Shown: in pieces, positions 1 through 6,372 of the stretch | How positions within the stretch are numbered: the stretch's first letter is position 1 | How the letters are laid out: every line of letters starts with the position of its first letter | Assembly: GCA_002721775.1 (NCBI GenBank) | Contig: PBLM01000005.1 | Coordinates: forward strand, 1 to 7,297 | Length of the DNA stretch: 7,297 nucleotides | Origin: Rhodospirillaceae bacterium | GTDB taxonomy: Bacteria; Pseudomonadota; Alphaproteobacteria; Puniceispirillales; Puniceispirillaceae | Reading direction: 5' to 3' | Notes under the pieces: generated by a model | What the model was told of the DNA's origin: nothing | The model's database searches: none | Seen by the model: the letters and a program-made list of their open reading frames with translations, nothing else | Translations under genes and position numbers: made by a program

Positions 1-2
1 TA

Positions 3-353
3 CGAATCTATAACCCGGTCAAACAATCCTATGATCAGGACCCTGAAGGCAAATTTATCCGTAAGTGGGTACCAGAACTAGCAGACTTAAGTCTGCAATG
101 GCTGCATGAACCGTGGAAAATGTCATCTGACCTAAAACATCATCTGGCTTGTCCTGTGGGAAAGCATTATTCCTTTCCTCTTGTTATAAATGAAACAGCA
201 ATGAAACAAGCGCGCGCTCGAATGACAGACGCGCGGAAAGTAGATGGTTTTGCGGATATCGCCCGTCAGGTCTATGCCCGCCTGGGAAGTCGGAATAGAC
301 CGTTCAGGCGCCGCGCTAAACCTGAAAACAGGCAGTTGTCCTTATTTCGCTAG
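3..353 (+). CDS. DNA photolyase/cryptochrome family protein, C-terminal part (5' truncated)
   Basis: Reading from base 3 in frame gives about 116 residues to a TAG stop with no start, so the gene begins outside the window. The first residues, RIYNPVKQSYDQDPEGKF followed by IRKWVPEL, then the HEPWK segment, match the end of the FAD-binding helical domain of photolyases. E. coli PhrB has the equivalent RIFNP...EGEFIRQWLPEL...HEPWK stretch. Family members use FADH- and light to split cyclobutane pyrimidine dimers or (6-4) products, or act as cryptochromes; the fragment cannot decide which. The ATG at 120 is internal to the conserved domain and is not the real start. The tail is basic (RNRPFRRRAKPENR), probably flexible, and ends in QLSLFR. 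It is separated by 190 nt from the next gene and is probably not part of that operon. Family assignment is firm; the subclass is not. Confidence 0.9.
   Translation, partial: RIYNPVKQSYDQDPEGKFIRKWVPELADLSLQWLHEPWKMSSDLKHHLACPVGKHYSFPLVINETAMKQARARMTDARKVDGFADIARQVYARLGSRNRPFRRRAKPENRQLSLFR
333..347 (+). other. Predicted sliding-clamp binding motif QLSLF in the photolyase C-terminus
   Basis: The five codons before the last Arg encode Q-L-S-L-F. This matches the bacterial beta-clamp (DnaN) binding consensus QL[S/D]LF known from DNA polymerases, MutS, Hda and similar partners. It sits one residue from the C-terminus after an Arg/Pro/Lys-rich linker, which is the usual exposed placement for such a peptide. 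The match is seen directly; binding to the clamp is inferred. Confidence 0.5.
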
Positions 354-435
354 ATGAGCCAACCTATTCCTTCTGAGTTAGCAGCAAATCCCTGCATCTG
401 CGTCCGATAGGGATCAGGTGAGATGTAAAAGAAAC

Positions 436-449
436 CTTGAATGTTCAAG
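436..449. promoter_or_regulatory. Palindrome CTTGAA-TG-TTCAAG, possible operator
   Basis: Two perfect 6-bp arms are separated by 2 bp, about 95 nt upstream of hyuA. The left arm overlaps a weak -35-like TTGAAT (437-442), so a bound regulator could block the promoter. No regulator gene is visible in the window, so the family that might bind is unknown. A short palindrome in 190 nt can arise by chance, so this is a candidate only. Confidence 0.3.
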
Positions 450-527
450 AGGTCCTGGCAGATAGTAAGATGTTGATATAGGTATGATACAGCGGCAGGC
501 TATCAAGTATGGGCATGTCACTGTGGC

Positions 528-534
528 AGAAGGA
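528..534 (+). promoter_or_regulatory. Ribosome binding site of hyuA (AGAAGGA)
   Basis: AGAAGGA lies 9 nt before the ATG at 544. It decides between two nearby ATGs. The one at 539 is only 4 nt away and opens a 34-codon frame ending at 643, whereas 544 opens the long conserved frame starting just before the GVDIGGTFTD motif. Confidence 0.6.
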
Positions 535-543
535 TAGCATGAA

Positions 544-2637
544 ATGTCTGAAATCTGGCGGTTGGGCGTCGATATTGGTGGGACATTCACCGATGTGGTG
601 CTGGAAAGCAGTAAAGGGGCGCAGGCCTCAATTAAGGTTCTGACAACCTATGACGCGCCGGAAGAGGCGATTTTAACTGGTCTGCGACGTGTCTGTAGAC
701 AAGCATCTGTTGAGCCTGGCCGAATCACCCAGATTATTCATGGTACAACATTAGCCACCAACGCGCTTATCGAACGTCGTGGGGCGAAAACAGCGCTGAT
801 TACGACTTCAGGCTTTCGTGATGTTATTGAAATGCGCACAGAGAGCCGGTTTGAACAATATGATTTGAATCTTACTTTGCCTGCTCCGTTACTGACCCGT
901 GATCATCGTTATGTGGTGAATGAGCGGATGGACGCGAATGGCAAAATTCTAATTCCTCTACAAAAGGCTGAAATTGATGCGTTAGCGGAGAGGTTGGCCC
1001 AATTCGATTATGACAGTATTGCTGTTGGCCTGTTGCATTCCTATGCAAATGATAGCCATGAGAAAATGATAGGCAGGGCACTTGCCGATCGTCTGCCTGA
1101 TGTGATGATTTCTCTCTCCAGTGAGGTCTCTCCGCAGATGCGTGAATATGAACGGTTCAATACAACGATTGCGAATGCGTACATTAAGCCCCTGATGAAA
1201 AGCTATTTAAGCCGGCTCAAAGGGCGGTTGGCAAAAGAAGGGGCTTACTGCTCTGTCTTTCTTATGCATTCAGGTGGTGGAATTATTAGCTTAGAAGATG
1301 CAGCTGAATTTCCGGTGCGTCTTGTTGAATCAGGCCCTGCTGGCGGCGCAGTATTTGCTGCACATATTGCCGCTAGCCATGGTCTCGATAGGGCGCTGTC
1401 CTTTGACATGGGGGGTACAACAGCCAAGATTTGTCTGGTCAAGAATCACACTCCGAAGACTGCCCGGACATTTGAAGTTGCTCGTACCTACAGATTCAAG
1501 AAAGGCTCTGGCATGCCGATTTCAATTCCGGTGATCGATATGGTTGAAATTGGTGCAGGCGGCGGGTCGCTGGCTCATGTTGATTCATTAGGTCAGATTA
1601 GGGTAGGGCCTGAAAGTGCAGGCTCGCAGCCCGGGCCAGCCTGCTATGGACGAGGGGGGACAGCTCCTGCAGTAACAGATTCCGATTTGATTTTGGGTAA
1701 GCTTGATCCGGCCGGATTTGCTGGTGGTAGTATTCCTCTTTACACTGAGCGCGCCACACAGGCCCTTGATATTCATATTGGTTCGAAACTGGATATGGAA
1801 GCGGTGGAAGCCGCCTGGGGTGTGGCAGAGATGGTCGATGAAAATATGGCTAATGCTGCGCGCGTGCATGCTGTTGAAAATGGTGAGGATTTATCAGAAT
1901 ATACGATGATCGCCTTTGGTGGGGCAGCCCCACTTCATGCAGCACGTTTGTGTGAGAAGCTAGGTATACGCCGCTGTCTTATTCCGCAAGGCGCAGGTGT
2001 GGGTTCCGCCATTGGTTTTTTGCGGGCCCCATTCAGTTTTGAAGCTAATAATTCAGTGTTTATGCAACTGTCTTCATTTGATCCAGTGAGAGTAAAGCAA
2101 TTATTTGCCGATATGGAAGAGGAAGCCTCAGCCTTTGTGCGCAGTTGCGATCAAGATGCTAATATCAAAACAGAATATAAAGTTTACATGCGCTATGCAG
2201 GACAAGGCTGGGAAATTCCTGTGCCGCTGACCGTCCAGCACATCACAAAGCCTGATACGGCTGACTACAAAGCTTGTTTTGAGCGGGAATATGAACAGCT
2301 TTTTGCTAGAACAGTTGCGGGTATGGAAATTGAAATCACAGTGTGGTCAGTCAATGCTTATACTGAACCGCCAGAAGTTCGCCCAATCCAGCAACAAGGT
2401 CATCAGAGAACCCTAGAGACAACAAATACCCGTCCCCTTTTTGATCCTGCGCTGTCCACTTTTGTGAATGCCACAGTTGCGCAACGAGACGCAGTGAAAG
2501 ACACAACACAGATTATCGGCCCTGCAATGCTCACGGAGGATGAGACCACAATTATTGTCCCTTCGAGCCGGGATGCAGTAGCTTGCGATGATGGGACTAT
2601 CGTTGTATTCGCCAAACAGAATGGAGGTCAAACATGA
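544..2637 (+). CDS. hyuA: Hydantoinase/oxoprolinase family protein, subunit A (HyuA-like)
   Basis: This 697-residue cytoplasmic protein has the normal length for HyuA. Hydant_A_N covers about residues 5-185: the ATPase-type phosphate loop GVDIGGTFTD is at 8-17 and HGTTLATNALIERRGAK at 66-82. The Hydantoinase_A domain covers about 200-495: ESGPAGG (262-268), DMGGTTAK (288-295), IDMVEIGAGGGS (331-342), the PESAGSQPGPACYGRGG stretch (356-372) and AFGGAAPLHA (457-466). A C-terminal domain follows. HyuA binds ATP and, with HyuB, drives hydrolysis of cyclic amides such as hydantoins, N-methylhydantoin, 5-oxoproline or caprolactam. Related enzymes are acetone and acetophenone carboxylases. No small third subunit gene follows, which argues against an acetone carboxylase. 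The gene is first in the probable operon and its stop overlaps the hyuB start. The family is certain; the substrate is unknown. Confidence 0.95.
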   Translation: MSEIWRLGVDIGGTFTDVVLESSKGAQASIKVLTTYDAPEEAILTGLRRVCRQASVEPGRITQIIHGTTLATNALIERRGAKTALITTSGFRDVIEMRTESRFEQYDLNLTLPAPLLTRDHRYVVNERMDANGKILIPLQKAEIDALAERLAQFDYDSIAVGLLHSYANDSHEKMIGRALADRLPDVMISLSSEVSPQMREYERFNTTIANAYIKPLMKSYLSRLKGRLAKEGAYCSVFLMHSGGGIISLEDAAEFPVRLVESGPAGGAVFAAHIAASHGLDRALSFDMGGTTAKICLVKNHTPKTARTFEVARTYRFKKGSGMPISIPVIDMVEIGAGGGSLAHVDSLGQIRVGPESAGSQPGPACYGRGGTAPAVTDSDLILGKLDPAGFAGGSIPLYTERATQALDIHIGSKLDMEAVEAAWGVAEMVDENMANAARVHAVENGEDLSEYTMIAFGGAAPLHAARLCEKLGIRRCLIPQGAGVGSAIGFLRAPFSFEANNSVFMQLSSFDPVRVKQLFADMEEEASAFVRSCDQDANIKTEYKVYMRYAGQGWEIPVPLTVQHITKPDTADYKACFEREYEQLFARTVAGMEIEITVWSVNAYTEPPEVRPIQQQGHQRTLETTNTRPLFDPALSTFVNATVAQRDAVKDTTQIIGPAMLTEDETTIIVPSSRDAVACDDGTIVVFAKQNGGQT
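2623..2637 (+). promoter_or_regulatory. Strong RBS and ATGA start/stop overlap coupling hyuA to hyuB
   Basis: GGAGGT (2623-2628), inside the last hyuA codons, lies 5 nt before the hyuB ATG (2634). The hyuA TGA (2635-2637) overlaps that ATG as ATGA. This arrangement is typical of translational coupling between subunits of one complex, and it fixes the hyuB start rather than the next in-frame ATG at 2652. Confidence 0.8.
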
Positions 2638-4367
2638 GCAGACCCCAAAAGATGAAAAATGCCAGAAAAAAGATATCATCAGTTGCCCTTCAGGTGATGT
2701 GGAATAGGCTGATTTCGGTGGTTGAGGAACAGGCACAGGCCCTGGTCAGAACGGCTTTTTCAACTTCCGTGCGAGAGGCAGGAGATCTATCTGCTGGGGT
2801 GTATAATGAAACAGGCGAGATGCTGGCACAGGCGGTCACAGGCACCCCAGGCCATGTGAATGCAATGGCTGATGCTGTTGGTCATTTCATCAGGGTTATT
2901 GGCTGCAGCAACATGGCAGAAGGTGACGTCTACATCACGAACGATCCGTGGTTAGGCACAGGTCATCTGCATGATATCACTCTTGTGACGCCCTCTTTCC
3001 GGGAGGGGCAATTGGTTGGTTTCTTTGCCTGTACCGCGCACATTGTTGATATTGGTGGGCGTGGTTTTGGGGCTGATGCAAATTCAATTTATGAGGAAGG
3101 CCTGCACATCCCCATCATGAAGCTTGCAAACAAGGGCTGTTTTGATGGGACCCTGCAGACTATCATCAGGGCGAATGTGCGTGAACCTGACCAGCTGATT
3201 GGCGATATTTATGCGCTGTCTAATTGTAATGAGATTGGCCATCGTCGTCTGATGGATATGATGACTGAGTTTGAATTGGATAATCTTTCATCAATATCTG
3301 ATTTTATTCTGCAGCGGTCACGCCAAGCTACTCTTGAACGAATTAATGCGCTAGAGCCGGGACAGGCTTCGGGTCATATGCGCATAGATGGGTTTTCTAC
3401 ACCAGTTGATTTGAATGTGACTGTTTCCATTGAAACGGATCGCATCTTGTGTGACTGGGAAGGCACATCTAGGCTTGATAAAAAGGGCATAAACGTACCT
3501 CTGGTTTATACCAAAGCCTATGCGTGCTACGCGCTCAAATGCGCGATTGCCCCGGATATTCCGAATAATGCAGCCTCGCTTGCACCTTTTGAAATTACCG
3601 CACCTGAAAACTCCATTGTGCATGCGCTTCATCCTGCTCCTGTTGCGCTGCGTCACGTGATTGGCCATTTCGTGCCGGATACGGTTTATGATGCACTGGA
3701 CAAGCTGTTGCCGGGTCTTTTGCCAGCTGAAGGGGCAGGGTGTTTATGCAATTTTCAGGTGAGCCTGCGCCCTCGCTCAGACAAAGCTGCGCCTTCTGAT
3801 GCAATACGTGCAGAGGTTCTGATGTTCAATTCTGGCGGGTCAGGCGCACGGCCCAACCTTGACGGGATGAACGCTACAGCCTTTCCCTCTGGTGTAATGA
3901 CCATGCCGGTTGAAGCGACTGAACAGGTTGGTCCAGTAATAATCTGGCGCAAAGAGCTGCGTCCCGATAGCGGCGGCCCAGGTCAGTATCGAGGGGGTCT
4001 TGGCCAATTTATGGAAGTTGGGGTGCGGGCTGGGCATGAATTTGACCTTCAGGCCATGTTTGACCGTGTCCAGCATCCGGCCCGCGGACGGCGTGGTGGT
4101 TCGGCGGGTGCGCCAACAACAATCCAACAGGATGACGGCACCGCTATGCGAGGAAAGGGTAAACAGTTTATTCCCCCGGGTCGGACAGTAGAGATGGCTT
4201 TTCCTGGTGGTGGTGGCTATGGCGATCCTAGAGCGCGTGATATGGATGCGGTAAGACATGATTTAATCGGTGGTTACATTACGGCTGAAAAAGCAGCGCA
4301 GATCTATGGACTTGATAAAGAAGAGATTGTGGCCGTTCTAGCAGATGCCAACGCGGTTGATATTTAG
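2634..4367 (+). CDS. hyuB: Hydantoinase B/oxoprolinase family protein, subunit B (HyuB-like)
   Basis: This 577-residue protein has the usual HyuB length and one Hydantoinase_B domain spanning nearly all of it. Landmarks are VMWNRLISVVEEQA (21-34), an SVREAGDLSAG segment (45-55), TPGHVNAM (71-78), YITNDPWLGTGHLHDITLVT (100-119), HIVDIGGRGFG (136-146), a YEEGLHIPIMKL segment (153-164) and a Gly-rich PGGGGYGDPRARD near the C-terminus. H111, D114, H136 and D139 are in positions where the family carries conserved His/Asp residues, so they are candidate metal ligands or catalytic residues. HyuB is the hydrolytic partner that uses the intermediate activated by HyuA. The GTGHLHD form differs from the GGTHLPD form common in oxoprolinases, which may mark a subfamily with another substrate. 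The basic stretch before residue 17 is a short N-terminal extension without an obvious signal peptide. The protein is intact. Confidence 0.95.
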   Translation: MSRPQKMKNARKKISSVALQVMWNRLISVVEEQAQALVRTAFSTSVREAGDLSAGVYNETGEMLAQAVTGTPGHVNAMADAVGHFIRVIGCSNMAEGDVYITNDPWLGTGHLHDITLVTPSFREGQLVGFFACTAHIVDIGGRGFGADANSIYEEGLHIPIMKLANKGCFDGTLQTIIRANVREPDQLIGDIYALSNCNEIGHRRLMDMMTEFELDNLSSISDFILQRSRQATLERINALEPGQASGHMRIDGFSTPVDLNVTVSIETDRILCDWEGTSRLDKKGINVPLVYTKAYACYALKCAIAPDIPNNAASLAPFEITAPENSIVHALHPAPVALRHVIGHFVPDTVYDALDKLLPGLLPAEGAGCLCNFQVSLRPRSDKAAPSDAIRAEVLMFNSGGSGARPNLDGMNATAFPSGVMTMPVEATEQVGPVIIWRKELRPDSGGPGQYRGGLGQFMEVGVRAGHEFDLQAMFDRVQHPARGRRGGSAGAPTTIQQDDGTAMRGKGKQFIPPGRTVEMAFPGGGGYGDPRARDMDAVRHDLIGGYITAEKAAQIYGLDKEEIVAVLADANAVDI

Positions 4368-4402
4368 CAGGGCAAAATAACCAATTATCAGAGAGATGTG
4401 GC

Positions 4403-5485
4403 ATGGGCGTTGCCAAAGACTGTTTTAAAATTGTTGTGACTTCTGCTGTCGCGTTGACAGCAGGTCTTATATGCGAATCTGTTGGGGTTCCAGCACCTTA
4501 TTTGATGGGCAGTTTATTTGGTGTATGGGTGGTTGGCGGCTCTCTACCTGCAGTACAGCCCTATCTGGGGATTGCTCGCTGGTTTCATGTGCCGGTTGTA
4601 ATGGGGCTCTCCGTTCTAATAGGGACCAGCTTCAATCCTGAGCTAATCGTCCACATTAACGGTTGGGCGGCAACCCTTGGGGTGATGTTGGTTACAACAG
4701 CTATTGCCACGATAGTAGGTATGTTTTGGCTGGTCCGCATTAGACACTATCCAATAACCGAGGCGTTTTTGAGTTCAGTTCCTGGGGGACAGGCTGAAAT
4801 TCTAATGATTGCTCGTGAACATACAGAAAAAGACTATGTTGTGGCCTTGTTTCATCTAGTGCGGGTTGTGCTAGTTTTTTGCTCAACACCGCTGCTTTTG
4901 GCTGTTACTGAGGGTCATTTAGCTGTTACGCAGTCGAATTTTGTTTTGCATCAGATGCCGACCTTTCTCTCACTTCCGTTATCGGTTCTGTCTATGTTTT
5001 TGATGACTGCTCTGGCTGGCTATCTGATCGCAAGGCTTTTGCACATGCCTATGCCACATCTGCTCGGTCCTTTATGTCTTAGCATTGTGTTGCATGTAAC
5101 TGGTGCGCTTGATATACCCCGCATTTCTGAGTTTGTAATTCTTGCACAGGTTGCTATTGGTGGGGCTATAGGCGCGCGCTTGGCTCAAGTCCAGTTCCGC
5201 GAGCTATATAGCTATATTGCTGATGCAGTAGTCAGCGCAGTGATTATGTTAGTGGTTTATGCTATTTCTGCTTTGTTTTTGAACGCTCTGTTTGGTCTTG
5301 ACCTCCTCAAATTATGGTTGGCTTTTGTGCCAGGCGGGCTTTATGAGGTTACTTTGCTTGCTCTGCTATTTGGTTTTGACGTTGCCTTTGTTGCTGTGCA
5401 TCATGCAATAAGGATCATGTTCATCATTCTGTCGCTTCCAGTTTTAATTCCAACACTGAAACGACTAATTCGCCCAAATGGTTGA
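4403..5485 (+). CDS. AbrB/AmoA-family (PF05145) integral membrane protein, probable transporter
   Basis: This 360-residue, very hydrophobic protein has about ten membrane segments in two homologous halves, the AbrB duplication. Half one has PYLMGSLFG (32-40), SVPGGQAEILMIARE (125-139) and FHLVRVVLVF (150-159). Half two has PMPHLLGPL (216-224), FVPGGLYEVTLLALLFG (308-324) and HHAIRIMFIILSLPVL (333-348). The repeated PGG..E signature followed by a (H)..R segment defines the family. Members are often mislabelled as an 'AbrB transcriptional regulator' or 'ammonia monooxygenase'. There is no DNA-binding domain or monooxygenase here, and the fold is transporter-like. The start is supported by GAGAGA (4391-4396). 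It lies 35 nt after hyuB, so it is probably co-transcribed. A role in moving the substrate or product of the hyu pathway is inferred from position; family substrates are mostly unknown. Confidence 0.88.
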   Translation: MGVAKDCFKIVVTSAVALTAGLICESVGVPAPYLMGSLFGVWVVGGSLPAVQPYLGIARWFHVPVVMGLSVLIGTSFNPELIVHINGWAATLGVMLVTTAIATIVGMFWLVRIRHYPITEAFLSSVPGGQAEILMIAREHTEKDYVVALFHLVRVVLVFCSTPLLLAVTEGHLAVTQSNFVLHQMPTFLSLPLSVLSMFLMTALAGYLIARLLHMPMPHLLGPLCLSIVLHVTGALDIPRISEFVILAQVAIGGAIGARLAQVQFRELYSYIADAVVSAVIMLVVYAISALFLNALFGLDLLKLWLAFVPGGLYEVTLLALLFGFDVAFVAVHHAIRIMFIILSLPVLIPTLKRLIRPNG

Positions 5486-5553
5486 TGGTTAGAGACAAGT
5501 GATGATAAGGAAAACTATCTCCTTAGCGGAGGGTTATTACACGGGAGGTTGTT

Positions 5554-6351
5554 ATGAAATTGAACGCAGACCAGCGTGCTGAATTTGACCGAGAAGGTTA
5601 TCTGTTTTTTCCAGGCCTTTTTACCCCTGAAGAAGCTAATTTACTGAAAGCGGAAGCGGATAATGTCTATGCCCTTCAGCGTGAAGAGGTATGGCGGGAA
5701 ACATCAGGTGTCGCTCGGACAGCTTTTGCCGCGCACACCTATAATGAGGGGTTTCGGCGACTTGGCGCGCATCCGCGCTTGATAGAGCCGGTATCTGATC
5801 TACTAAAAGGCGATGTTTACATGCATCAGTTCAAGGTCAATGCCAAAGCCGCTTTTGACGGTGATGTCTGGCAATGGCACCAGGATTATGGCACCTGGAA
5901 GCGTGATGATGAGATGCCAGAGCCTCGGGCAATGAATATTGCTGTGTTTTTAGATGATGTTACCGCTGCTAATGGACCCTTGTTATTCATTCCTGGCAGC
6001 CATAAAATTGGGGTAATCGATGCCGGCCACGATCTGAGCACCACCAGTTATCCGTTATGGACACTGGATCGCGATAAAGTCAGCGAGCTGGCTGAGCGGG
6101 GCGGTTGTGTTGCTCCTACAGGTCCGGCAGGTAGTATGCTGATGTTTTCTTCGCTTCTGGTGCATGCCAGTCCAGCAAATATTTCGCCTTTTGACCGAAC
6201 CATTGTCTATCTCTCTTTATGTCACGTCGATAATCATATTCGTGCCTTTAACCGTAAGGAATGGATTGCACATCGTGATTTTACGCCGATCATGCCGCTG
6301 CCAGATAATTGCCTTGATGAATTGGTTGCCGCGCGTCAGGCTGCTGAATAA
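5554..6351 (+). CDS. Phytanoyl-CoA dioxygenase (PhyH) family Fe(II)/2-oxoglutarate oxygenase
   Basis: This 265-residue cytoplasmic protein has the normal length for bacterial PhyH-family enzymes. The N-terminal DREGYLFFPGLFTPEEA segment (12-28) is typical of the family. The metal triad is visible: H109 and D111 in QWHQDYGTW (107-115) and distal H204 in LLVHASPAN (201-209). R215 (DRTIVYLS) is the expected 2-oxoglutarate anchor. NGPLLFIPGSHKIG (140-153) is the usual turn before the distal strand. It shares the WHxDxxTW and FNGPLxFIPGSH style with ectoine hydroxylase EctD, but lacks other EctD signature residues and no ectoine genes are nearby. The reaction is expected to be hydroxylation or oxidative demethylation of a small molecule, releasing CO2 and succinate. 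A good RBS, GGGAGG (5543-5548), sits 5 nt before the ATG. Its stop is 21 nt from the next gene, in the same frame. The substrate is unknown. Confidence 0.92.
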   Translation: MKLNADQRAEFDREGYLFFPGLFTPEEANLLKAEADNVYALQREEVWRETSGVARTAFAAHTYNEGFRRLGAHPRLIEPVSDLLKGDVYMHQFKVNAKAAFDGDVWQWHQDYGTWKRDDEMPEPRAMNIAVFLDDVTAANGPLLFIPGSHKIGVIDAGHDLSTTSYPLWTLDRDKVSELAERGGCVAPTGPAGSMLMFSSLLVHASPANISPFDRTIVYLSLCHVDNHIRAFNRKEWIAHRDFTPIMPLPDNCLDELVAARQAAE

Positions 6352-6372
6352 GAACAGTCCGGATATGAATTG

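Larger units (their letters stand above)
354..543. other. Intergenic region between photolyase and hyuA
   Basis: This 190-nt gap holds no convincing gene. It contains a 6-bp inverted repeat ATCCCT/AGGGAT (388-393 and 409-414, 15-nt loop) without a following T-run, so it is a poor intrinsic terminator. It also has a 14-bp palindrome at 436-449, and a looser pair TTGATA (473-478)/TATCAA (501-506) around a 9-bp dyad GTATGATAC (482-490). The promoter of the hyu operon is expected here, and no strong sigma-70 match stands out. A weak possibility is TTGAAT (437-442) with GATAGT (461-466), 18 nt apart. Confidence 0.6.

Noticed and set aside
120..353. A separate small gene of 77 codons starting at ATG 120
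   Set aside because: The frame is open from base 3 and the upstream residues are a conserved photolyase FAD-domain stretch, so this ATG is internal to a larger gene.
388..414. ATCCCT/AGGGAT inverted repeat as an intrinsic terminator of the photolyase gene
   Set aside because: The stem is only 6 bp with a 15-nt loop and there is no T-run after it; it may be chance or a weak regulatory site.
539..643. ATG at 539 as a start, giving a 34-codon leader peptide overlapping hyuA
   Set aside because: It sits only 4 nt after the AGAAGGA, overlaps the conserved hyuA start in another frame and has no recognisable content; no attenuator structure follows.
872..4259. Several open frames of 60-140 codons on the minus strand and in other + frames across hyuA and hyuB
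   Set aside because: They lie wholly inside strongly conserved coding sequence, lack good ribosome binding sites and encode low-complexity or Arg/Pro/Ser-rich sequences with no recognisable domain.
4403..5485. Annotation as an AbrB transcription regulator or ammonia monooxygenase subunit
   Set aside because: The protein is an all-membrane two-repeat protein with no SpoVT/AbrB DNA-binding fold and no copper monooxygenase features; those names are historical.
5519..5531. CTCC-TTAGC-GGAG mini hairpin between the membrane protein and the oxygenase gene
   Set aside because: A 4-bp stem without a T-run is too weak for a terminator or attenuator, and the rest of the 68-nt gap shows nothing else.
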